The notes under the pieces: model-generated | The model's database searches: none | Told to the model about the DNA's origin: nothing | What the model saw: the letters and a program-made list of their open reading frames with translations, nothing else | Shown: positions 23,376-30,573 of the stretch, piece by piece | Layout of the letters: every line of letters begins with the position of its first letter | How positions within the stretch are numbered: position 1 is the stretch's first letter | NCBI GenBank assembly: GCA_017540175.1 | Contig: JAFYBN010000017.1 | Span: 1-36,296 of the forward strand | Length of the DNA stretch: 36,296 nt | DNA from: Clostridia bacterium | Lineage (GTDB): Bacteria > Bacillota > Clostridia > Oscillospirales > CAG-272 | Reading direction: 5' to 3' | Translations under genes and position numbers: made by a program

Positions 23376-25472
23376 ATGAGCAAACATGTTTTTTCCACCA
23401 ACACCCCGGCGAAGGCGACGCCGTCGGGCGCGCTGCCGGACGGACTGATCGCCGGCAACGGCGACGTGACAGTCACGCTCGGCGGGAGCGCGGACCGGGT
23501 AAAGCTCTATATCGGCAAGGCGGACTTCTGGAAGGCGGACGGCAGGGTGTACACAAGCGAGCGCGGCGGTATCGCGCCCCTCGGGCTTGCGGAGCTGCTT
23601 CTGCCCCACCTCGCCTACGCGGATTATTACGCGGAGCAGGACCTCGACGGGGCGTTCATCACCCTGCGCCTGACCGACGGCGGTGAGAGCGCGGCGGTGA
23701 AGATCACCGTCTGCGCGACAGAAAACACGATCCTCGTCGAACTCGATCACACGTTCCCCGCGGTGTCCGCGTCCCTGTCCCTGCGCGCGGTGGAGGGATC
23801 GGAGGCGGTCGCCGAGACCGGCGCGGACGGGGAAGTCTCGTGGGCGTCGCGGAGCTTCGACACGCCCGAATGCCGCTTCCCCTCCTTCGGCATCTGCGCC
23901 CTGAAGCGGATCTCGCGCCATATCGGCGGCGGGCGGGAGCGCGTTCTGTGGGCGATCGGCGTCGGGACGAACCACGACACCGCCTCGTGGAGGAAGCAGG
24001 TGCCCGAACGGGTCGCCGCGCTGGATGAGGCGGCTTGCGAAAGACTGCTCGCGGCGCACACGGCATGGTGGGCGGACTTCTGGTCGAAGAGCGGCGTGAC
24101 GCTCGGAGACAAGACGCTCGAGAACTTCTGGTACGCGGGCATTTATTCCGTGGCGTGCACCGCGCGGAACAAGAAATTCCCGCCCGGGCTCTGGGGCGCG
24201 TATTCCACCGCGGACGGCATGGGTTGGTTCGGGGATTACCACATGAACTACAACTACGAGGCCCCGTTCTACGCCCTCACCGCGTCGAATCACCCGGAAC
24301 TGCTCGACTGCTATATGGCTCCGCTGAACGATTTTCTGCCGACGGCGAAGCGGTACGCAGCGGACTACCTCGGCATCCCCGGCGCGTATTTCCCCGTCGG
24401 CATCGGTCCGCTCGGCATGGAGACCGACGTGCGCCCGGACACGAAGGAGCACGGGCACCTCTTCCTCGGGCAGAAGAGCAACGGGGCGTACGCCGCCGTG
24501 ATCCCCATGATGCACTGGTACGCCACCCGGGACGCTCAGTTCGCGCGGCGCGAGTACTATGAATTCCTCCGCTCCGTCACGGAGCTGTGGGAGAATTATC
24601 TCGTCCTCGCAGACGGGGTTTATCAAATCTACAACGATTCTCTGAACGAGGTCGGCTGGTACAGCGGTCCCGATCACATGCCCTCCGGTCACGACGACAA
24701 AAACCCCATCGTGTCGAAGGGGCTCGTGCGGATGCTCATGAAGCTGATGATCGACCTCGCCGGAGAGCTCGGGACGGACGCGGACAAAATCCCGCTCTGG
24801 CAGGACATCCTCGAGCGCCTTCCCGAGGCGTCGACCTTTGAAAAGGACGGCGAGACGATCCTTCAGGGGATCGAAGGGAGCGAGGGGCTGCGGGAACTCG
24901 CGCTCGAATACGCCTACCCCATCGGACAGATCGGGAAGGTTTCGACGCCGGAGCTCTTCGAGGCGGCGAAGCACACGCACAGGAAGCTTTCGATCTGGGA
25001 CAGCCACAACCGCTTCTGTTCCTATTACCCGCTCGCAGCCCGGCTGGAGCTGCCGCCGGAGGAGATCATCGGGCATATTCACGACGTCATCCGGGACCGC
25101 TCCCTGCCGAACGGGATGTTCCGGTATGGGGGCGGCGGCCTCGAGAACAGCGCGGCGATCCCCGGCACGGTGAACGAAATGCTGCTTCAGAGCTATGAGG
25201 GCTTTCTCCGCCTCTTCCCGTGCTGGAACCGCAGGGACGACGCCTCGTTCTTCGGACTGAGGGCGTACGGCGCGTTCGTCGTCGACGCGGAACTGAAGGA
25301 CGGCGCGATCTGCGCCTCGATCCTCAGCGAAAAGGGCATGCCCCTGCGGCTCGAAAAGCCCGGAGAGGGATACGCCGTGCGGAGAGAGAACGGGGAGACC
25401 GTTCTGCTCTCCGATCCGGTCACCGTGCTCGAAACGGCGCCGGGCGAACGCCTGACCGTCATGCACACATGA
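23376..25472 (+). CDS. GH95-like (alpha/alpha)6-barrel glycosidase
   Basis: The 698-residue protein has an N-terminal beta-sandwich (GLIAGNGDVTVTLGG, KLYIGKADFWKADG), a helical barrel and a small C-terminal beta domain. The barrel contains LWGAYSTADGMGWFGDYHMNYNYEAPF. In GH95 alpha-fucosidases and alpha-galactosidases the two Asn of an H-x-N-x-N stretch are catalytic, and HMNYN matches that pattern. Further barrel pieces are WDSHNRFCSYYPL and GGGGLENSAAIPGTVNEMLLQS. The sequence is distant from the well-known fucosidases, so I call it GH95-like; a related inverting family is possible. There is no signal peptide. The start at 23376 follows GGGAGG; upstream in-frame codons overlap the promoter and are excluded. 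Confidence 0.75.
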   Translation: MSKHVFSTNTPAKATPSGALPDGLIAGNGDVTVTLGGSADRVKLYIGKADFWKADGRVYTSERGGIAPLGLAELLLPHLAYADYYAEQDLDGAFITLRLTDGGESAAVKITVCATENTILVELDHTFPAVSASLSLRAVEGSEAVAETGADGEVSWASRSFDTPECRFPSFGICALKRISRHIGGGRERVLWAIGVGTNHDTASWRKQVPERVAALDEAACERLLAAHTAWWADFWSKSGVTLGDKTLENFWYAGIYSVACTARNKKFPPGLWGAYSTADGMGWFGDYHMNYNYEAPFYALTASNHPELLDCYMAPLNDFLPTAKRYAADYLGIPGAYFPVGIGPLGMETDVRPDTKEHGHLFLGQKSNGAYAAVIPMMHWYATRDAQFARREYYEFLRSVTELWENYLVLADGVYQIYNDSLNEVGWYSGPDHMPSGHDDKNPIVSKGLVRMLMKLMIDLAGELGTDADKIPLWQDILERLPEASTFEKDGETILQGIEGSEGLRELALEYAYPIGQIGKVSTPELFEAAKHTHRKLSIWDSHNRFCSYYPLAARLELPPEEIIGHIHDVIRDRSLPNGMFRYGGGGLENSAAIPGTVNEMLLQSYEGFLRLFPCWNRRDDASFFGLRAYGAFVVDAELKDGAICASILSEKGMPLRLEKPGEGYAVRRENGETVLLSDPVTVLETAPGERLTVMHT

Positions 25473-25537
25473 CCGTCCGCCACACCTGACCGTCAGCCGC
25501 GCAGGAGCGGATCCGTTGACGGAGCCGCGGAATCTTC

Positions 25538-25566
25538 TTGACACCTTGTCCGCCGCGCGGTATAAT
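25538..25566 (+). promoter_or_regulatory. Promoter of the xylanase gene
   Basis: Consensus TTGACA (25538-25543) and TATAAT (25561-25566) are spaced by 17 bp, about 98 bp before the start codon. Confidence 0.85.
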
Positions 25567-25663
25567 GGAGTCGGACAACACAGGGTTATTGCCCGATCGA
25601 ACGAACGCCGCACAGCGGCTGCCGAAGCGCGACCGTATGACCGTATAAAAAAGGAGGAAATCA

Positions 25664-26710
25664 ATGATGCAGAATCCGGCTTACGCCTGCGATCCCGGCG
25701 CGCCTTCCCTGAAGGAAGCCTTCGCGGGCAGACTGAAAATCGGAGCGGCGATCAATTCGTGGAATCTCGATCCCGCGACGCCCGCCTGCTCCGCGATCCT
25801 TCGACAGTTTAATATTCTGACGCTTGAGAACGAGTCCAAACCCATCATGGTTCAGCCCGAGGAGGGGAGATTCGTCTTTGACAAGGTGGACCGCTTCGTC
25901 GATTTCGGCGAAAAGAACGGCATAACCCTGCGCGGGCACACCCTCGTCTGGCACGGCCAGTGCCCGCGGTGGTTCTTCTGTGAGGAAGACGGGTCGCCGG
26001 CCTCGAAGGAAAAGCTGCTCGAGCGGATGCGGACGCACATCCGCACCCTCGTGGGGCGGTATAAGGGACGCGTCGACCGGTGGGACGTCGTGAACGAGGT
26101 CCTGACGGATGAGGGCGGCATGCGCAATTCCCTGTGGTATCAGATTGCGGGGGAGGATTTCATCGCCGAAGCGTTCCGCGCGGCGCACGAGGCGGACCCC
26201 GCGGCGCGCCTCGTCATCAACGACTACAACCTCGAATCGCACGACGCAAAAGCGGACGCGATGTTCGCGCTTGTGAAGCGCCTGCTCGAGGCGGGCGTCC
26301 CTGTGGGCGGGGTCGGCATGCAGATGCACCTCGGCCCGGCGACCGATCTCGAAAAGCTGAAGGCGAACGCGGAAAAGCTCGCGTCGCTCAGGCAGTTCAG
26401 TCCCGATCTGAAGCTCGAGGCGACCGAGCTCGACGTCTCCGCGTTCCGGTTCGAGGATCCGTCGGAGACGCTCGAATGGACGGACGAGCGGGAAGCGGCT
26501 TTCCGCGCGTTCTATACGGAGCTCTTCCGCTTTTATCTGAAGCTCGCGGACGAGGGCAAGCTCGACGCGGTGATTTTCTGGGGACTGCACGACGGCGTGT
26601 CGTGGCTCAACGGGTTCCCGCGCCGCCGCCGGAACGTGCCCCTGCTCATCGGACGGGACCTTGTCTTAAAACCCGCGTTCTACGACGTCATCGGGACGGC
26701 GAAGGGCTGA
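25664..26710 (+). CDS. Intracellular endo-1,4-beta-xylanase, glycoside hydrolase family 10
   Basis: The 348-residue protein is a single GH10 catalytic barrel. It shows FNILTLENESKP, GHTLVWHGQCPRWF, the acid/base E145 in WDVVNEVLTD, INDYNLE, GVGMQMHL and the nucleophile E255 in EATELDVS, with WGLHDGVSWL near the end. GH10 enzymes cut xylan main chains and xylo-oligosaccharides with retention. The lack of a signal peptide or binding module marks it as an intracellular form that acts on imported oligomers. GGAGG precedes the start; two ATG codons stand in tandem and the first is used. The next gene begins 21 bp downstream. Confidence 0.95.
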   Translation: MMQNPAYACDPGAPSLKEAFAGRLKIGAAINSWNLDPATPACSAILRQFNILTLENESKPIMVQPEEGRFVFDKVDRFVDFGEKNGITLRGHTLVWHGQCPRWFFCEEDGSPASKEKLLERMRTHIRTLVGRYKGRVDRWDVVNEVLTDEGGMRNSLWYQIAGEDFIAEAFRAAHEADPAARLVINDYNLESHDAKADAMFALVKRLLEAGVPVGGVGMQMHLGPATDLEKLKANAEKLASLRQFSPDLKLEATELDVSAFRFEDPSETLEWTDEREAAFRAFYTELFRFYLKLADEGKLDAVIFWGLHDGVSWLNGFPRRRRNVPLLIGRDLVLKPAFYDVIGTAKG

Positions 26711-26731
26711 GAGCGGGCATCGGAGGATGAT

Positions 26732-27658
26732 ATGAACAAGTTTGATTTTTACCTGAACTCCGCCGCGCAGGGAAAGCGCGTGCACACCGTCGTCTGGGAG
26801 CCGGACGACGACCCGCGCGCCGTGCTGCAGCTGGTGCACGGCATGGCGGAATACATCGAGCGTTACGACGAATTCGCGCGGTACCTTGCCGCGCGGGATA
26901 TCGCCGTCATCGGGCACGATCACCTCGGGCATGGGCAGACCGCGCAGTCCGAGGCGGAGCTCGGCTTCTTCGCGGAGGGCGACGCCTCCGAGATCGTCAT
27001 CCGGGACATGAAGACCGTGACGCTCGAGGCGAAGCGCCGCTGGCCCGGCGTGCCCGTCTTCATTCTCGGGCACAGCATGGGTTCGTTCTTCACGCGCCGG
27101 TATCTCGCGGTCTGCGGCGGCGAGGTCACGGGCGCGGTGATCATGGGCACGGGCTTTATTCCCGCGCCCGTCGCCAAGCTCGCAAACTCCCTTTCGCGCA
27201 AGGTCTGCCGCTTCAAGGGCGAGCGGCATCCGAGCCCGCTGCTCGAAAAGCTCATCCTCGGCAAGAGCGCGAAAAGATTTCCGACGGAGGGGCGTCTCGG
27301 ATGGCTCTCCGCCAACCGGGAAAACGTGAAGCGGTATGAGGCGGACCCGCTCTGCGGCTTTACGTTTACCGCGGGCGCGTACCGGGATTTCACGAAGATC
27401 CTCGTCTCCGTCGCGAAGGAGGAGGATTTCGACGGCATCCGCAGGAGCCTCCCCATCCTCGTGATATCCGGCGAGCTCGACCCCGTCGGCGGAAAGGACG
27501 CCGTCGGGAAGCTTGCCTCCGCCTACCGCCGCCTCGAATTCACGGACGTCACCGAAAAGATCTTCCCCGGCGACCGGCACGAGATCTTGAACGAAAACGA
27601 CCGGGAAGCGGTTTACGCCTATATCGCCGCGTGGCTCGGCGAGAAAATGCCGGGATGA
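26732..27658 (+). CDS. Alpha/beta hydrolase, monoacylglycerol lipase/lysophospholipase type
   Basis: The 308-residue serine hydrolase shows the oxyanion segment LVHGMAEYIERY, GHDHLGHGQT, the nucleophile elbow GHSMGS with S115, the acid in ISGELDPVGG and the His in GDRHEILNE. This is the hydrolase_4 pattern of monoacylglycerol lipases and lysophospholipases. In this neighbourhood it might remove acyl groups from sugars, but nothing in the sequence proves that. GGAGG precedes the start. It follows the xylanase by 21 bp and likely shares its transcript. Confidence 0.9.
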   Translation: MNKFDFYLNSAAQGKRVHTVVWEPDDDPRAVLQLVHGMAEYIERYDEFARYLAARDIAVIGHDHLGHGQTAQSEAELGFFAEGDASEIVIRDMKTVTLEAKRRWPGVPVFILGHSMGSFFTRRYLAVCGGEVTGAVIMGTGFIPAPVAKLANSLSRKVCRFKGERHPSPLLEKLILGKSAKRFPTEGRLGWLSANRENVKRYEADPLCGFTFTAGAYRDFTKILVSVAKEEDFDGIRRSLPILVISGELDPVGGKDAVGKLASAYRRLEFTDVTEKIFPGDRHEILNENDREAVYAYIAAWLGEKMPG

Positions 27659-27735
27659 GCGGCCCGCCGCCGAAGGTGATATGGTGATACGGACGGGATG
27701 ACGGGATGCGGAGCACACGGAGGGGGAGTTATCCG

Positions 27736-28164
27736 ATGACTAAAATGCTGTTTGCACGGGCGCTTGGTGCGCGGGCGCTCGGGCTCCTGCTCGCCGCCCT
27801 CCTGCCGCTCGCCGCGTTGTCCGCCTGCGCCTCGACCGGGCAGGCGGACGGGGACGCCCCGGGAAACACCCCCGGGGACAACATGGAAACCGATCTTCCT
27901 TCCGTGGAGCAGGAGACCGATCCCGCGGATGAGGAGCGGATGGGATACGGCAAGATCCTTGGGATCTCGGACGGAAAACTGAAAATCGAGCCGGGGTCCG
28001 CGCGGGACCGGGACCTGTACGGAGCGGTCGTATGGGTCGTTTGTTCCGAGGCGGAGGCGTACAGCGTCGGCCAGGTCGTCACCTATATTTTTCACTCCGT
28101 TCAGCCTCCCGAGGCGGAGGGCGAACCGATCCGAATCATCGCCTCGGTGGTTTATATGGAGTAA
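27736..28164 (+). CDS. Small lipoprotein, function unknown
   Basis: The 142-residue protein starts with a lipoprotein signal: a hydrophobic stretch GLLLAALLPLA and lipobox LSAC with the modified Cys at 31. A linker rich in Gly, Pro, Asp and Glu follows to about residue 65. A small domain then opens YGKILGISDGKLKIEPGS and includes VGQVVTYIF and a closing IRIIASVV, which looks like a short OB-type beta domain of the DUF3221 kind. It would be anchored outside the membrane. The start at 27736 has GGGGGAG 7 nt upstream, better than the in-frame codon at 27706. Confidence 0.78.
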   Translation: MTKMLFARALGARALGLLLAALLPLAALSACASTGQADGDAPGNTPGDNMETDLPSVEQETDPADEERMGYGKILGISDGKLKIEPGSARDRDLYGAVVWVVCSEAEAYSVGQVVTYIFHSVQPPEAEGEPIRIIASVVYME

Positions 28165-28232
28165 GGATCCGGACGTGTTCAAAGAAAACGACCGCAGCAA
28201 GAATCTGTTTACAGAATAAAGGAGGCAGCAAA

Positions 28233-29054
28233 ATGGGACTTTTCGACAAGAAAAACTGCTCCATATGCGGAGCGAAGATCGGACTGCTCGGAGGACATAA
28301 GCTTTCGGACGGGAACCTTTGCAAGGACTGCGCGAAAAAGCTCTCTCCCTGGTTCTCGGATTACAAATCCTCCACGGCTCAGTCCATCGGCGCGCAGCTC
28401 GAAGACCGTGAGGAGAACAAAAAACGTCTGGCCGCTTTCAAAACGACCAAGTGCTTCGGCGAGTACGGCTCCATCGTCATCGACGAGGACGCGGGGGTGT
28501 TCGCCGCGATTTCCGACAGTGCCGCGTCCCTGTTCGGCGAGAGAAAGGAGATCACGGACATCGCCCAGATCATCGACCGGAATCCGGACGTGGTGCGCTT
28601 CGATCAGGTGACGGACGTCGACATCGACATCGTTCAGACCCAGCGGGAAGAGAAGCAGACGGTGAACGGCCAGCAGGTCAGCTATAACCCGAAACACATT
28701 TTGTACATGTACATGTTTTACGCGGTGATCAAGCTGGATCATCCTTATATTCCCATGATGCGCATCCAGCTCAACAACGACGCCGTGCAGATCCCGAACG
28801 AGGGCGAGCGCCTCTCGAACAAGATCGGACTGCGGCTTGCCGCGTATCTGCTCGACCTGCCGATCCGGGACGTGAGAGAGACGGAGCGGATCTACAGCAA
28901 CAACTCTCTGAAGGACGTTCTGCTCCGCAATCCCTATGCCATGCCCGATTACTCCTACGGCTTCAAGTGCAGTCTCCGGAACTGGGACGGGATCCAGCGC
29001 TACGGCTACTATCTCCTGATGACAAGGGAGATCCTCGAAACCTTACGCAGGTAA
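28233..29054 (+). CDS. DUF4428-type zinc-binding protein
   Basis: The 273-residue protein begins with a treble-clef-like zinc site C9-x2-C12 and C30-x2-C33, in CSICGAKIGLLGGHKLSDG and LCKDC, typical of DUF4428. A helical, charged stretch follows (about 35-75), then a mixed beta domain with GSIVIDEDAGVFAAI, VVRFDQVTDVDIDIV and HPYIPMMRIQL. No membrane segment is present and no function is known for the family. GGAGG precedes the start at 28233. It lies 68 bp after the lipoprotein gene and ends shortly before the hairpin-rich element, which may stop its transcript. Confidence 0.82.
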   Translation: MGLFDKKNCSICGAKIGLLGGHKLSDGNLCKDCAKKLSPWFSDYKSSTAQSIGAQLEDREENKKRLAAFKTTKCFGEYGSIVIDEDAGVFAAISDSAASLFGERKEITDIAQIIDRNPDVVRFDQVTDVDIDIVQTQREEKQTVNGQQVSYNPKHILYMYMFYAVIKLDHPYIPMMRIQLNNDAVQIPNEGERLSNKIGLRLAAYLLDLPIRDVRETERIYSNNSLKDVLLRNPYAMPDYSYGFKCSLRNWDGIQRYGYYLLMTREILETLRR

Positions 29055-29095
29055 AAAAGGCGAGCGCTGTACAGCGAAAAACCGAAAATCAAAAA

Positions 29096-29327
29096 GGGCT
29101 GTCGCATTAACTCCAGAAACGGAGAAATGCAACAGCCCGCTTGCTTTTCAGAGCCGACAGCTGTCCTTTTTCTCCTTTATCGAGGAGAAAAAGGACCAAA
29201 AAGAGGAACTCTTTCTGTGTCTTGGGTGTTCCGAGGTCTGCGGACCTCGGGTCAGGGCTCCGCCCCGACACCCCACCACCTTTTGAAAAAGGTGGACGAA
29301 AACTTTTGGGACTATTTGCGACAGCCC
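29096..29327. repeat. Hairpin-rich non-coding element with inverted ends
   Basis: The ends GGGCTGTCGCA (29096-29106) and TGCGACAGCCC (29317-29327) are perfect complements. Within lie further inverted repeats: 29096-29108 with 29126-29138 (12 of 13), a 14-bp perfect stem at 29163-29176/29183-29196, CCGAGGTC/GACCTCGG at 29231-29250, GGGC/GCCC at about 29254-29264, and CCACCTTTT/AAAAGGTGG at 29276-29295. No reading frame in it looks real. It fills the gap between two convergent genes and may end both transcripts; its layout also resembles a small mobile (MITE-like) repeat. Confidence 0.8.
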
Positions 29328-29473
29328 GTTTTCGTTTGCGGTATATAAGACAACGTCATCATGAAGAATCCGAAAACGGTTTATCGGCGCGCTTCAAACT
29401 GCCCCAGTCGTATAAAAGTTCTTTGCCAGGCTTTCTAAGAAAGCCGCGTTTCCCCTTTTCGCTTGAGATACGA

Positions 29474-30364
29474 TTATTCCCGGTTCGTGTGGATCTTGAA
29501 ATACGTGTTCCGGTACTCGCTCGGCGTGAGATCGGTCTGTTTGCGGAACAGCCGGGCGAAATACCGCGCGTCCGCGTAGCCGACCGCCTGCGCGATCTCT
29601 GCGACGGTGAGACCCGTGGAGAGAAGCAGCCGTTTCGCTTCCTCCATCTTCGCGCGGTTGATGTGCTCGAGCACGGAAAGCCCCGTCGCGCGCCGCACGA
29701 CGGTCGTCATGTATTCCGGATTGTAGCCGAAGACCTCGGCGATTTCGGCGACCGATCCGACCGACGCCGCCTTGGAGCGAATGTATTCGACGATCTTTGC
29801 CGCGGTCGCCTGTCCGCGGTCCGTGCCCGCGCGTTCGGCAAGAAACGCGTCCGAGAGCTCGCAGAGAAGCTCGGTCAGGATCAGATCGCACTCCTTTTCC
29901 CGGTAGGCGTCCATGCCGCGCGATTTGTCGATCAGGGAGTGAAAGAGCAGCTGGATCCTCTCGGGGGACGGGACGCGACCGAATTCCGGCAGCAGCAGAA
30001 GGTCGTTCGCGCCCCCCTCGGACGCCCGCCGCCGCAGCCGGTCCGCCGTCTTTTCCATGCTTTCCTCATCGATAAGATTTACCTCGCCGTGAAGAAAGAA
30101 ATGACACCAATAGTGCTTCAGTCCCGGTAGGCAGGGAGCCGTTCCCGCGTGACGGAAACCGGCGAGCAGGATGAGATACGTTCCCGGCGTCAGGGCGTAT
30201 TCCGTCCCGTTCTGCCGGATGCGGTACTCTCCTTCGCTTCCGAACAGAACGACATAGGTGCTCAGCAGCCTGTCCGGGTGGACCGCGCCGCCCGTGTCCG
30301 AAACGAAGCGTCCGCTCGTGCAGTATTCCGCAGGTGTTTTGAGATCCGTCGTCAGATACAGCAT
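29474..30364 (-). CDS. AraC-family transcriptional regulator
   Basis: The 296-residue protein has an N-terminal cupin-like ligand domain (about 1-165, with YRIRQNGTEYALTPGTYLILLAG) and a C-terminal AraC DNA-binding domain with two helix-turn-helix units: SVAEIAEVFGYNPEYMTTVVRR and TVAEIAQAVGYADARYFARLFRK, closing in TPSEYRNTY. Such proteins usually switch on sugar genes when a sugar binds. It is divergent from the GH127 gene, and three spaced repeats lie between, so it probably senses an arabinose-containing ligand and activates that operon. The start at 30364 has GGAGGGG just upstream. The nearest repeat is 16 bp from its start codon, which suggests self-regulation. Confidence 0.92.
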   Translation of the reverse strand: MLYLTTDLKTPAEYCTSGRFVSDTGGAVHPDRLLSTYVVLFGSEGEYRIRQNGTEYALTPGTYLILLAGFRHAGTAPCLPGLKHYWCHFFLHGEVNLIDEESMEKTADRLRRRASEGGANDLLLLPEFGRVPSPERIQLLFHSLIDKSRGMDAYREKECDLILTELLCELSDAFLAERAGTDRGQATAAKIVEYIRSKAASVGSVAEIAEVFGYNPEYMTTVVRRATGLSVLEHINRAKMEEAKRLLLSTGLTVAEIAQAVGYADARYFARLFRKQTDLTPSEYRNTYFKIHTNRE

Positions 30365-30379
30365 AGCCCCTCCGAAAAC

Positions 30380-30445
30380 AAAGAATTGTCCCCATTCTCC
30401 CCTCCCAAAGAACTAAGAATCGTGCACACATTAAAAGAATTGTCC
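30380..30445. promoter_or_regulatory. Three 27-bp-spaced repeats, likely AraC-type regulator binding sites
   Basis: AAAGAATTGTCC occurs at 30380-30391 and at 30434-30445, and a diverged form AAAGAACTAAGA lies midway at 30407-30418. The three starts are exactly 27 bp apart. The last copy ends 2 bp before the -35 box of the GH127 promoter, the place where AraC-type activators contact RNA polymerase. Confidence 0.65.
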
Positions 30446-30447
30446 TC

Positions 30448-30476
30448 TTGCGCGGGGTGGCCGTTTGTGCTATTCT
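30448..30476 (+). promoter_or_regulatory. Promoter of the GH127 operon
   Basis: TTGCGC (30448-30453) and TATTCT (30471-30476) are spaced by 17 bp, with TG one base before the -10. Both boxes depart from consensus, as expected for an activator-dependent promoter. Confidence 0.65.
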
Positions 30477-30573
30477 TAACGTGAAGAAGGGCGATTTTTT
30501 TCATTTCAAGCATACCGCAAAAAACAGAATTTGTCAAGACTCTCTTTGAGCCCGAAAAGAAACGGAGGACAGT

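Noticed and set aside
29141-30130. 329-codon plus-strand frame through the hairpin element into the AraC gene
   Set aside because: Its first part is the hairpin element and the rest is antisense to the AraC DNA-binding domain.
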